From positions 7,802,733-7,866,732 of the forward strand of contig OX463778.1 of NCBI GenBank assembly GCA_949825025.1: a DNA stretch of 64,000 nucleotides, read 5' to 3'. The stretch comes from Siphlonurus alternatus (Eukaryota > Arthropoda > Insecta > Ephemeroptera > Siphlonuridae). Shown here one piece after another: positions 33,771 through 44,345 of the stretch. The position numbers were made by a program, and so were the translations under genes. Below the pieces are notes generated by a model. That model ran no database searches. It saw only the letters and a list, made by a program, of their open reading frames with translations, and was not told where the DNA came from. How positions within the stretch are numbered: the first letter of the stretch is position 1; each line of letters opens with the position of its first letter.

Positions 33771-36744
33771 ATACGATGCGATACAATGAAGGCAGTGTGC
33801 GACTTCCCTTAAGGTTTATATTTGTATCAAATTATATTATGAAAATGAACAAATATTGATTTATATTTTAAATTATATTTATATACCAGTAGTGTGGTGG
33901 AATAATTCAATACCTTTTACACTTAGCCGCTCTGCTTAATTGACTCTTGATGTTTTGAACCACTTTATATTATAGTACGTATTCATTACTTTCTGAATAT
34001 GACAAACAAGTGAATTATTAATATGTAGCTCCGAAACTAAAAGAACATTATAAAATGTGTATATAAACTATAGATTTTTGTTCTAAAGAAGCATTGAATG
34101 GATTAATTTCAAGTCCTTTTTTCCCCCTTTGTTTAAACTTTTCCCTCTACCTTCGTCATTATTGTGTTTTCTCTAATTTTTTAAAACGCACCCCTGCGAA
34201 GACTTAAAAGGTTTGCACGGCTGCCACTTCCGGAAGAAAATACGTAGGTTTTTAAAGGGCTGCTGTCCTATATAGTCGTTTCATAAGAAGGACTATTGAC
34301 TGCAGCAATACAATACATATGATACATACTAAACATGCTACATACATATAATATCCTAATATTGACAATTTAAATAAATATAGCTAATAATTATATCTGT
34401 TGTTAACAATTTATAAAAATAAATAGTATATAATTATTTTATTAACTATTTTTATTTTATTATTATTATTTACTATTTCAATTTATTTCAATTTTATTTT
34501 ATTATTTCATCCAGTGAAGACTTCTAATTAGGTAACCCTTTTATACAGGATACAATAAATGCAATGAACACATTATTACATATGTCATATATGATAATTT
34601 CTATGACAAAGATCTAAATTACTAGACATAAATTCAAACACACTTATTAAAATACAACATTAGCAAGCATGATATTATGACAGTGAATGTTATAAAATAT
34701 AAGTTAACGAGTTCTAATTAAAATTTTAATGTTATGTAATAAGCTTTATAGTTAGAGCAGTAAAGTACAAATATTTAATGCGTGTTTACTCTCTCGTGCT
34801 TTTCATTTTTGTGATGCCATCAATTGTGACGGCCGCGTGGCATATCATGTAATTCCATTGATCGCTAGCTCGTATGTGAGACGGAAACTCAATGCTGCAT
34901 GCTTGCACGGAAAAAACAAATTACTTGCTACCGGTTTCATATTTTTGCAAAAGTTATTTCTATACTTTTTTTTTATCGATTCAAAATAACATGTCTGAAC
35001 TTTCTATCGATGTTTGATAAAATAACAAATTTCCTTACAGGTTAAGAAAACTTCTTAGTGATATAGCTTTGTTTTCTTAATAAAAATTTATATTACGATG
35101 TTTTGCAAGAAGGTGACTGGGCTATGTACACTTCGTGCCTTAGAAAATTTCACTGACCTATCGAGAGGACATTTAAAATAATCGATTGTCATTTCGATTG
35201 ATCGATTACTTCAAAATTTATAGCGATAGTTCAACAAACTGAAAATTACTACCGGAAGTAGCCGGAAATGAGAAGTTATTTCCGGTCTTTGTGGTTGAAT
35301 TTTGAAGAACCTGAGACTTTGCAGAGACATTTTGTTTCGTGCAATTCAACCTCCTGCAAACTTCAGTCCTACAGATTTTTCATGATCATAGTTAAGCTAA
35401 AATCCTTCCACTTCCGCCTTATGTTTGTTAGACCAAGAAAATATTTTTAGGAAAAATTAAAACTATTAAAACTGCTTTTCAAATTTAAAATAATATGCAT
35501 TCCTCGATGCATTAAAAAATTATATATAAACATTTCAATAAAATAAATTGCATTTTTAATGCATGTCCGTTTTATGCTATGATTATAAATACAGCATAAT
35601 TATACTATCAGGATAATTAAGTATATACATATACTATTAAGATATACCCTGATTTTCGATATAATATTTTATGTTATACAGTCTGAAAATTGAAATCTTC
35701 TAGAATCGAAATCGGATTTATTTCATATTCATGAAATTGAAATAATCTCTTTAAAGACAATATAATATTTTATCCAAATACAAAAAAATACATGAATGGA
35801 CACAACCAAATTACAACAATTTATTTTTTTCCGTGTATCTATAGAGGACATATTAATAAAAGCTTGTCATGACTGCATTGCCACAAATATGGTATGAGGA
35901 GGATATTGGTTAACCACAAGCGATACAGCTTTATATTTTATCCTTGGTGCTTTGCTGCAGCTTGGGGCATAAGATAAGCGTGACCTTTTCCATCGCCAAG
36001 TCTAAAAAAAAAAACTTGTTGGTCCATACAAATGATAAAAAGTAAGCAAGGGTTAAAAAGCAAAGTGCTTCTTGCCTTTAAGGGATAAAAAGAAGAGATA
36101 TCAAAATGTATACCAATAAAAAGAATGAACATCATAAATCACATATTGAATTTAATTGAATTGATTTTTCTTCTTGTAAGTAAGATGAATGATAGATTAA
36201 TCACGTTTTTATTTTTTTTTTTTTTTATAATAGTGAATCAATTTTCAAAACTTATATTTTTAATTTTTATCTATTATAATAGATAAAAGGTTTTCTAGTA
36301 ACAATAGAATAAAATTTGCTATAAAAGAAAAAAGTTTGGTAAAAAGTTATACATTTTGCTGTAAAGTTAGTAACAATTCCATTGAAAGCTATAGAAAGAA
36401 GTTTGAACAAATGTTATCTCGGCGAAGTTTCTTTAACAAAAAGCTATATGAGAGGGAGAGTATATTGATTTGTGCTGACTAAAAGGCTATCGAGGTAAGT
36501 TCTACTCGAAAGGTTTGCTCGGTGGAATTTCTTCGCTCCGTTTCACCCGTCATCTTTACCCGGGCCAACATGTGACAGATCTTTCATATTGAAGGCGTGT
36601 CTCAACCTGCAAACATTGTCACCATTCTTGTGTCACAACGTCATATTTACCTTGTGACGGTGCAGTATAAAATGTTACCTGAGCTGGTGGAGATAAAACT
36701 AAAAAATATATTAATTTGCATTTTATTAAGAATAGTAGACACAT
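33771..36744. other. AT-rich region, family-F fragment at 35225-35300
   Basis: No gene is supported. ACCGGAAGTAGCCGGAAATG at about 35251-35270 belongs to family F. An ACTTCCGGAAG fragment lies near 34226. A frame at 35938-36135 (minus) is probably spurious. Confidence 0.4.
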
Positions 36745-36867
36745 TAGGCCTGTTCGTAAACCCTGCTCGGTGTACACTTTCTACACCCAATCGACCTTAT
36801 ATCCCATGTACATAAGGTTGATTGGGTGCAGAAAGTGTACACCGAGCAGGGTTTACGAACAGGCCTA
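36745..36867. repeat. Near-perfect 123-bp palindrome, MITE family E (copy E1)
   Basis: TAGGCCTGTTCGTAAACCC...GGGTTTACGAACAGGCCTA. The arms pair almost throughout, with a short loop near CCCATGTAC, so the insertion is young. Relatives are at 40789-40917 and 52041-52204. Confidence 0.85.
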
Positions 36868-37059
36868 TTGTGTGTCACATTTAATTGGGTTTTCGTCGTG
36901 TTTGTTACGTCCTCGGTCATTGGTTGATAGTTTGTAACGAAGAATCTAATTGGCCCAACACGAGCCGAATACTTCCGATCATCTCCGATTATAACCTAAA
37001 TTAATGACTGAGAGTGTAGTCTCTAAGCAATCCCAAAAAAGTTTCAAGCTGAAACAAGC

Positions 37060-37320
37060 ACTTGACGTAGTGGTATGCACAATTTTTACAATTAATCGAA
37101 AAATCGTGAGTTCTATAATATAAGCTATCTCAGACACCGGTGCATTTTTCCACATGGTGGTGTACTGCAGACAAAATAATCAATAATTTATAGCAACATA
37201 TCCTCCATCAATTTTGCTTACCATTCTGACTAAGGTTTTCATGGTTCCCTCAGTCAAAACTAGGTTAATGCTGGGATATATTGCCTTATTGTCTATATGG
37301 CTGGCCCAGTTTTGAAGAGA
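37060..37320 (+). mobile_element. SINE-like copy with conserved core, degraded tRNA-type head
   Basis: The head AGCACTTGACGTAGTGGTAT resembles the head of the 59.8-kb copy. The core CTGACTAAGGTTTTCATGGT, TCCCTCAGTCAAAACTAGG and AATGCTGGGATA is shared with three other copies in the window. Confidence 0.5.
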
Positions 37321-37328
37321 CTCACAAT

Positions 37329-37676
37329 TGGATAACTTACATGGCAAATTTTTATTGCAGAAATGAATAGAGGGTGCTAAATTTTATCATGCTACTCTGA
37401 TTGTTGTTTTATTCAAATTTTTTTGAAACCTAGAACTATTTTTAAATAAGTATTAAAAGTGCAGCCACGCCCCCTAGAGGCGTCAATAGGCGTCCAGTCT
37501 CTATCCTTTTTATTAAGAATTCAGAGGTGCCAACTGAAATCATAGGACTTTCAATAATTATTTAAAAATAGTTCCGGGTCTCAAAAACATCTGAAAAAAT
37601 TCAAAAAATTCAGAGTAGCATAATTTGGTGCCCTTTATTCATTTCTGCAATAAAATTTTTTCATGTATGTTGTCCA
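37329..37676. repeat. Hairpin MITE, family A (copy A7)
   Basis: TGGATAACTTACATGGCAAA...TTCATGTATGTTGTCCA. The centre has inverted CACGCCCCCTAGAGGCG-type blocks. It abuts copy A8 directly. Confidence 0.75.
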
Positions 37677-38036
37677 TTGGACAGCTTACATGAAAATTTT
37701 TTATTGCAGAAATGAACAGAGGGCACCAAATTTTATCATGCTACTCTGTTTTTTTTTTCAGATTTTTTTGAAACCTAGAACTATTTTTAAATAATTATTG
37801 AAAGTGCATCCACGCCCCCTAGAGGCGTCAATAGGCGTCTAGTGCGTCTAGTCCCTATCCTTTTTATTAAGGATTCAGGGGTACCAACTTAACTTACAGA
37901 ACTTTCAATTATTATTTGAAAATAGTTCCGAGTATCAATCTGAAAAAAAAAATGAAAGTATAGCATAATTTGATACCCTCTATTCATTTCAGAACTGCAA
38001 CAAAAAAAAAAAAAAAAAACATGTATAGGTTGTCCA
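37677..38036. repeat. Hairpin MITE, family A (copy A8), head-to-tail with A7
   Basis: TTGGACAGCTTACATGAAAA...ATGTATAGGTTGTCCA. It starts at the base where A7 ends, so the two share a target or arose by tandem duplication. Confidence 0.75.
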
Positions 38037-38455
38037 TTATATGTATATACTACTATATACCAGCTACAGTATATAAAATGTCTGTATAATTACAATGCTT
38101 ATATTTAAAAAAAAATGTAGTTCACCACGCCTACCAATACTCATTACCGAGTGATTAGCCACAAACAAAGCAGGGGTTCGTGAGGTACATTTGAAAGTGA
38201 ATAACGAGGGTTGTATTTCGACGCTCATTTGTCTGTCGTTTAGCACACACGCAAAGCGGATCAATTTTCAGATACAGACACGCGTTAAAACACACACCGA
38301 TCATGGTGATATCATCACGTATGTGAAATCAATCCACTTATAGCGTGCAATCGGAGCATTCCCAACAGTTATATAGAGGGATATTAGTGCAATGTATTAT
38401 ACCATTGTAAAGGCATGGTTAATTATGGTGAGAGTTTTTTTTTCTATAATATGTG

Positions 38456-38674
38456 TACAGTCAAATCAATTCGATATTCTTTCCGGAAGTAGCCGGAAGT
38501 ATAAAGTTTGCAGCTCTTCTGTTTCTAATCTAATTTTGAAACTTTACAGAGTGGCTTGAAGTAGAAGTACTGACCTAATGTGTGAAATTGTAACGCTGAA
38601 ATATGAATAGGAAAACTAGAAATCTTACATTTCTGGCTACTTCCGGAGGGAATATCATGTAAATTTGACTTTAT
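38456..38674. repeat. MITE family F (copy F1)
   Basis: TACAGTCAAATCAATTCGAT...AAATTTGACTTTA, with TTCCGGAAGTAGCCGGAAGT at the left and GGCTACTTCCGGAGGGAATA at the right. Both arms carry ETS-type CCGGAAGT motifs. Confidence 0.7.
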
Positions 38675-38697
38675 ATGAATAAATTATATACTATATG

Positions 38698-38829
38698 TAC
38701 AGTCGTCGCCTCGGAAAATTTCCATTTAAGACCTTGTTAATCACTCTATGCCATTAAGAATATAACACAGGATAATAAGGCTTGTTATTAAATGCTGCAA
38801 GTGGGAAAATTTCAAAGGTGACAAATGTA
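38698..38829. repeat. Palindromic MITE, family D (copy D5, decayed)
   Basis: TACAGTCGTCGCCTCGGAAA...TTTCAAAGGTGACAAATGTA. It is the same family as D4 with more mismatches. Confidence 0.65.
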
Positions 38830-39042
38830 CTATTATATATTATGCCCGAGTAATTATATATACATTTAACGTTTTTAAACCAGTAAAATTTTACTATAAA
38901 ATAAGTATATTTTTACATTGTTTATAGATACCGTATTGATTCAAGTTAATTATAGAATTGTATTCACTATAAAAACTATAACATACGCATTATAAATATA
39001 GTCCAACACCAGTGAAAGCTTTACATTAGAGGTATTTCCCTA

Positions 39043-39303
39043 TAGTTGAAAAAATTACATCTTCAACTCATCCTTTACACGTCTAAACCTAATCTTTTTA
39101 CCTCTAAAACACATCTTATTTCCAATTTGGTTAAAGTGAGGCTGGAAGTGAATTAAGACAATATTTCTAACATTTTATGCTCAAGAAGAGGAAAAAATAC
39201 GTAATTTCGTATTTTCCTCTCTAAAATGGTGCAAAATATGAGGAAATTAGACGAGAGGAGATTTTAATATAGCGAATAAAAAATGAAATATATTTCTACT
39301 CAG
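39043..39303. repeat. Family L repeat, full copy
   Basis: TAGTTGAAAAAATTACATCT...TTTCTACTCAGG. Collinear with 24759-24999. Confidence 0.75.
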
Positions 39304-40788
39304 GTATGTTTTTTTCACATTGTTTATAGATACCATATTGATCTATTATATTCAAGTTCCCTTTAAACTACTTTGTTCAACATGCGAGCCGCCTATATCC
39401 TCTTAAATATAATCATAATAATTATCTCATTGTTAACTCCCCTCACTATTATATATTAATAGTAAACTTGAGATAAAAGTTGAATGAAATGAAAGCCGAA
39501 CCCAAGCATGTTGAATGAAATACCAACTCAAATATTGTAATAGGATACAGACGAGAAAATTTCCAACGAAAAATATTATAAACAGTAAGACTAAAGTAAT
39601 TTAATATTCTGAAAATATGGAGCAGCTGTAATATGGCCATTTTGCTGTTCGAATATAAGGATCTCAATTTTACATATCGACTGGGATCACTGATAAAAAA
39701 CAAACACAATTCAGTAGCTCAAGAAATATATATTATACTTTATCATTCTTATTAGCGGTAAAGTTAACTTGCCTCAAGGCTAAATTCGGACCAATGTATA
39801 TTAATTAACAAACTATAATTACATAGCGCGTTGTGTCGCGGGCCTTCATTCTCTGCAAAAGCAATTGTTCATGCATGAAATCCTTAATAATTGTGCTATT
39901 TCATCTAAAATTTTGATTTTGATTTCTTTGAATGCCCCTCCTCGTTACAATTTTCACACTGCAGCGCCGCACTGTGCTTTTTTCAAGCCGCCGAGGGGGC
40001 GTGTTGATGCATCAAAATGTTTGTATTTTGTACAAAATCTCTAAATTTGTATATGAGCATCGTAATGTGGAAATTATTTATTTTAACTCCTCGTTATGTC
40101 AATTTCGAACCGATTTGTTGAATACTCCGTTTTAAAATTTTGCTATTTTCACCTTTGCTGTGTTCTATTTTTAATTATAATTAGGATTTTTTAAATTATT
40201 TTTTATTGTTGAGTTTAATTATTATATTTATTTAGTGCCTTGGTTATAATATATTATAGCTTTGCTTAATAAATATTAATTAAAACAAAAAATGTGTGCG
40301 CTTCTCTTCAGCGATTTCAGATATACTGCGCATTACGTTAATTTATATTCATCGTCTTTATAACGTCCTCACTCATTGGTAGACAGTTTTTAACGAAGGA
40401 ACTCATTGACTGAATTCGAGCCGAAGTAATCCCGAACATTCCCGATGAAACTTGCATGCAAAGTTTGAATATGAGACGAAAAAACTCGAATATTTGTGGC
40501 TTCTTCCGGAAAGAATATTGAATTACTTTGAGTGTATTATTTAATATACAAAAGGTCTAAGTTAGGCTCGGACTGGCCATATAAGGTTGGGTCTGGGCCT
40601 CTCCACTTTTTTAACACATGGGTATACAAAAAGTGGTCTCAGGCCCTCTTTCAGGTGGCCCCTGCTGTCTGTAATGTCTATATGGCTCGTATATACTGGC
40701 CCCTAACTTCCCAGTCCGAGCCTGAATAGTCTGCAATGCCTTCTTAAACCGAGTATGCCATGGAAATCAGACTACCCCAAGTATTATA
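39304..40788. other. AT-rich region without supported gene
   Basis: Only short AT-driven frames are present. A family-F arm fragment (TTCTTCCGGAAAGAATATTG) lies near 40500. Confidence 0.4.
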
Positions 40789-40917
40789 GTATGTTCGTAA
40801 ATTCACAATGAGAAAAAATTAATTTTTATTGATGACCCTTCTGCAGTACATGCATGGAACATAAAGTCCAACAATAGTAATAGATTATTTCTGATTGTGA
40901 ATTTACGAACAGAGCTA
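40789..40917. repeat. MITE family E (copy E2)
   Basis: ATGTTCGTAAATTCACAATG...GATTGTGAATTTACGAACAG, inverted ends as in E1. Confidence 0.7.
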
Positions 40918-41030
40918 TAAAATTATAAATTGAATCTTGCAAAAAGCACATGGGAATTAAAATTACTTTTCCAGGCTAAATCTCTATAATATCGTAATTT
41001 TTTTTCTAATTTCTTCAATTTTATATAACT

Positions 41031-41385
41031 CAATGTGGGAAGTGTGGCGCAGTGCGCTTGACCGGGTCTCGTCAGATCACCGAAGTCAAGCAACGCTGAG
41101 CGTGGTTAGTAGTTGGATGGGTAACCATTTCAACAAAAACCACGGTTCCCACCCAGGGGTAAATCGTTGCGCTTTTCCACCATGTGGTTCCCCTGGCTTT
41201 GGACTTTGGACCATTGCACTTTCGGTTCATTGACAAAAGCTGTAGCGTCCATCCTGGCTGAGGTTTCCATGTTTCCCTCAGTCGCAGGCAAATGTCGGGA
41301 TGGATTGCAAGGCCGTGACCGCCCCTGTTCTGGAAGAGCCCGCGAAACGCTCAAGCCAGGGTTTTGGAAGGTTCAGGGTTTCAAA
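41031..41385 (+). mobile_element. SINE with 5S rRNA-derived head and conserved core
   Basis: The head matches 5S rRNA: GTCTCGTCAGATCACCGAAG, TCAAGCAACGCTGAGC and GGTTAGTAGTTGGATGGGTA, which cover the internal RNA polymerase III control regions (A box, intermediate element, C box). Downstream (about 41258-41305) lies the core CTGAGGTTTCCATGTTTCCC, TCAGTCGCAGGCAAATG and CGGGATGG. That core also occurs in tRNA-headed copies here and resembles the widely conserved metazoan SINE core (Nin-like). This is a mobile repeat and not a functional 5S gene. Confidence 0.75.
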
Positions 41386-42305
41386 CTTAGTAAGTAATTA
41401 GAAGTACCCAATTGTGGTTTGATTAAAATATATAAATAAATATAACTCAATAAAATTCTCACAAGTACCGTACCTGTTGACAAGTAGTCACAACTCCAAT
41501 ATTCGCAAATTACTTTCACAAATTTGGCTCGCTGCTGCATAATACACTTAATGGATATATCATAAAATTGAACCGTCGTCCTCTCTTTATGTATGTGGTT
41601 ATTTCTAGAAGACACAAAATTGTCCCAAGTTTTATGAGTTGGCAAATATATTTTTGGCAAAGAAACGACAATTTAGAAAAGCACTTATATAATAGCAAAA
41701 ACTTGTCAAAAGAATGCATATTGTGTGTTTCAATGAACGAAAAACAAGTTTATTTTGGCAATATGCGTGATGAAGTGATGATTAAAAAAAATAAATATTG
41801 TATTTTCGCCTTCGTAATAAAATCTCATTGGTCTATTATACCACAAATTTAATACCGCCAGTAGAATCCATCGATATATCGCGGGAATATTTCAATTTTT
41901 TAGATAATATCAAAACAAGACTTCCGACAGTTTGACCAAAATTGACGAGGTTTAGGGACTTTCATGCATTTCTTATACATTATGTGCGATCATTGTGCTA
42001 TCGTTAATTCCAGACTATAATAAATTCTTGTCTATATTTTTTGTTCAAATTTCTGGCCATGAGCGCTCTTTTGATACATGCTTCCTGCTTCCAGATTTTT
42101 AAATCTGCAGTGCCTTTCAAACAAGCATAGTGTGACTAATTTAAATTACTATAAGAGTTTAACTGAACTTAATGTATAAAAATGTGCTTTCGGGAGTGAT
42201 ACTGACAAGCGAGGAAGGGTTCAATTTTACGTCACAAAATAGATAAATTAAATGATAAAATTGTTATTAAATAAATTGAATTCTTGCATTAAAATTACGT
42301 ATATA
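41386..42305. other. AT-rich spacer before the Polinton-like element
   Basis: No gene is supported. The 94-codon frame at 41568-41852 has no recognisable domain. Confidence 0.35.
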
Positions 42306-42311
42306 CCTATT
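42306..42311. repeat. Left 6-bp target-site duplication (CCTATT)
   Basis: CCTATT directly precedes the terminal AGTAGTAATACTG and is repeated at 53455-53460 right after the inverted terminus CAGTATTACTACT. Six bases is the duplication length of Polinton/Maverick integrases. Confidence 0.9.
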
Positions 42312-42595
42312 AGTAGTAATACTGCCTCTTGGGCCGCTTTTTGATTTTACGAATATTCTAAGTCCAGAGAGCTGTGAAAAATTTTCTACGGGAGATGTGC
42401 AAGCATCTCTGCTCTCGCGGCGGCAGGCGGGCACACGGGGGAGGGCGGACAGGCGGAGGGCGAGCGGGCAGGCGGGCACACGGGCGGCGGGCAGACGGGT
42501 GGGCTGGTGGAAAGGGGAGGGATGAACTACCTGGCGACTCGCAAACGTGTTCGTACACGCATAAAGACTTACCTGAGTAAACAATATTTAATCCG
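42312..42595. repeat. Left terminal inverted repeat (284 bp)
   Basis: It begins AGTAGTAATACTGCCTCTTG and ends ...AACAATATTTAATCCG. I see only two mismatches to the right copy (near 42495-42505). It contains a strongly G-rich stretch (about 42415-42515) with several GGG runs and a small hairpin CGTGT-TCGT-ACACG at 42546-42559. The frames on both strands through it are compositional artefacts. Confidence 0.93.
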
Positions 42596-42842
42596 GAACG
42601 CCCCGATAAATTATTTGACCGCATGAAAGAGGCCGCGCTTTTTTTTTAACATTTTATCCGGCCGCGTTAAAATATTAGCACGCATTTCCGCACCACCCGA
42701 GAGGTAGCGTGCATGGCGCGTTTCCCTTGTTTAACGTGTAGGGTTCCCCAAGAGGCCTATGAACACGGACTAAATCAATTTTTTTATTATTTTTATTATT
42801 TTTATTATTATTTTTTTTTTAATTTTCTATATTTTATAATTT
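42596..42842. other. Left subterminal non-coding region of the element
   Basis: CpG-rich to about 42760, then a T-rich tract. AATAAA on the minus strand (42842-42847) overlaps the stop of the last gene and is a plausible common polyadenylation signal. Confidence 0.5.
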
Positions 42843-43067
42843 TTATTTATTTTTTAATATTTTTCCCCAAACACCGTCACCATTATAAACCATATTTCTA
42901 TGGTTTTGTAATAAAATGGGACGTAACACATCGTGAACATTTGAAATTCTGTTTCTGAACCTTTCAGCGTCTCGAGCCATGACTTCCCAATATGGTGAAC
43001 GGTTAACTTCATCTCTGAAGTAAAAAACCGTCGATGGAAAAAATCTGACTTTCTTTCTGTCAGACAT
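42843..43067 (-). CDS. Small basic protein, last gene of the element (74 aa)
   Basis: The ATG at 43067 lies inside the end of the preceding gene and overlaps its stop by 8 bases, the same arrangement used elsewhere in this array. The protein is rich in Arg/Lys and aromatics (for example RKKVRFFPSTVFYFRDEVNR, later RFRNRISNVHDVLRPILLQN). No signal peptide or membrane segment is evident, and I recognise no family. It runs straight into an AATAAA. The overlap style, strand and coding-like composition support a real gene; the short length keeps doubt. Confidence 0.5.
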   Translation of the reverse strand: MSDRKKVRFFPSTVFYFRDEVNRSPYWEVMARDAERFRNRISNVHDVLRPILLQNHRNMVYNGDGVWGKILKNK

Positions 43068-43740
43068 ATGGCATATAATTTTCAATCTCGTCACTGCACA
43101 ATGCCTGAAGTTCAAGGAAACAACGTATCAGGTCCAGTTGACTCACAGCCATGATTTCAAGGTTCTCAAACGCAAGTGTTTTCACGGTATTGGTTATGAC
43201 GTCACCATTCCCGAAATCCATTAATTCTGTAGAGAGCTTTTCCTTGACAGTTTTTGAAAACATTTCAAATATTGTCAAAACATCTACTTGCCAAGTGTTC
43301 ATGGTATTTAACGTATGTACAAAGCAAGGGATCAAATTTACAAAACTTAACCAAGTTGATTTAGCCAAGTGAACTTTACAATTCCCATCAAGATGACTTA
43401 TGATTGTCACCATAGGTTTTCCCCATTGAGTGTGTAATTCAATTTTTTCTGCCAAACTTATTTGAAGATTTTGTGGCCTACATTCGCCGTTGAAGTACCG
43501 AGTGATGCATTCCACATTACTTAGTAACGCAACAAAACTTTCATGTGCGAAGCGAACTCCAGACCAACCAGGACGCCCAATAGTAACTACGGGTGCAAAG
43601 TCCATTTGAGGATCTAAGGAGAGAATAACTTGTTTGGTTCCACATTTATTCAGTGGATAAAAGTATCTGAATATGTCATTATTCTTTAACTCAGACACCT
43701 TCATCCTCTGTGGACGACCATGAGAGCGTACAGAGTCCAT
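43060..43740 (-). CDS. Unknown element protein with an internal two-fold repeat (226 aa)
   Basis: I do not recognise this protein by name. Residues 37-85 and 93-145 look like two copies of one module. Each has a strand, P-(V/M)-VTI, a turn, V-(R/H)-(F/L)-A-x-(S/T)-(F/W), then a helix (ALLSNVECITRYF and FVNLIPCFVHTL). Strands followed by one helix with an aromatic at its start is reminiscent of PC4-like single-stranded DNA-binding folds, but that is inference only. The C-terminal third is helical. The start ATG at 43740 lies 65 bases after the protease stop. It could be a DNA-binding, replication or transcription factor of the element. Confidence 0.75.
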   Translation of the reverse strand: MDSVRSHGRPQRMKVSELKNNDIFRYFYPLNKCGTKQVILSLDPQMDFAPVVTIGRPGWSGVRFAHESFVALLSNVECITRYFNGECRPQNLQISLAEKIELHTQWGKPMVTIISHLDGNCKVHLAKSTWLSFVNLIPCFVHTLNTMNTWQVDVLTIFEMFSKTVKEKLSTELMDFGNGDVITNTVKTLAFENLEIMAVSQLDLIRCFLELQALCSDEIENYMPYV

Positions 43741-43805
43741 GACGTTTACTCTTTGAGCTAATCACGACAAGTGCAGTACCAAGGATTTTTGACCTCCTTA
43801 TACCA

Positions 43806-44345
43806 TTACTGCAAAGAACAACAGTGCTGCCCTCCAGAGGTGTGCTTTACATTTTTGAACATTGTCTTTACCCTTGACCTGACCAACTCGTCGTTTTGAA
43901 TATAATCAGTACTAAATACAGAAAGAAATCTTTTCATTGAAACACCATTCATTCTTGCACATAAATACAGCAAGCAATACTGACCACAAACATTGGACGA
44001 TAAGTCTTGTAACTCGACTTGATTATAATTCCAAGATGGATACCTCGACAAAAACTCGATGTGATGCTGAATCAATGGTGTTAATCCATAACTATCGAAA
44101 TATTCAGGTTTCCCATATTTAGGAAAGAAAAACGCAATCCAGTGGGTTCCAGGTTTGTCATACTCGTCAGTATTTGCAATAAAAGCCGCAGGTCGCTTGA
44201 AAACCTTAGGTAAAGTATCAGCAGCAAAAACCCCAACAGTAAAATTTTTGCCATGATTTTTGTTCACGTGACACAGTGAACGCATCAATTGCTGAGCATC
44301 CATTGTACTAATATAAAGTATTACAAGACATAACCTTTTATACAT
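43806..44345 (-). CDS. Adenain-type cysteine protease (virion maturation protease)
   Basis: The enzyme cleaves capsid and core precursor proteins during particle maturation, as in adenovirus and other Polintons. In the frame from 44345 the catalytic set is H68 (GTHWIAFFF), D84 (YFDSYG), Q113 (ELQDL) and C120 (SNVCGQYC). The Q-to-C spacing of seven residues equals that of adenain. A second ATG at 44303 gives 165 residues starting MDAQQLM, which fits the family start better; the first ATG overlaps the capsid stop as TAATG. The frame is intact and all catalytic residues are present. Confidence 0.92.
   Translation of the reverse strand: MYKRLCLVILYISTMDAQQLMRSLCHVNKNHGKNFTVGVFAADTLPKVFKRPAAFIANTDEYDKPGTHWIAFFFPKYGKPEYFDSYGLTPLIQHHIEFLSRYPSWNYNQVELQDLSSNVCGQYCLLYLCARMNGVSMKRFLSVFSTDYIQNDELVRSRVKTMFKNVKHTSGGQHCCSLQ

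Noticed and set aside
41031..41110. Functional 5S rRNA gene
   Set aside because: Only the internal control part resembles 5S. The flanks diverge and a SINE core and tail follow.
42374..42580. Arg/Gly-rich frame (and its mirror at 53186-53392)
   Set aside because: It lies wholly in the G-rich terminal inverted repeat; openness on several frames follows from composition.
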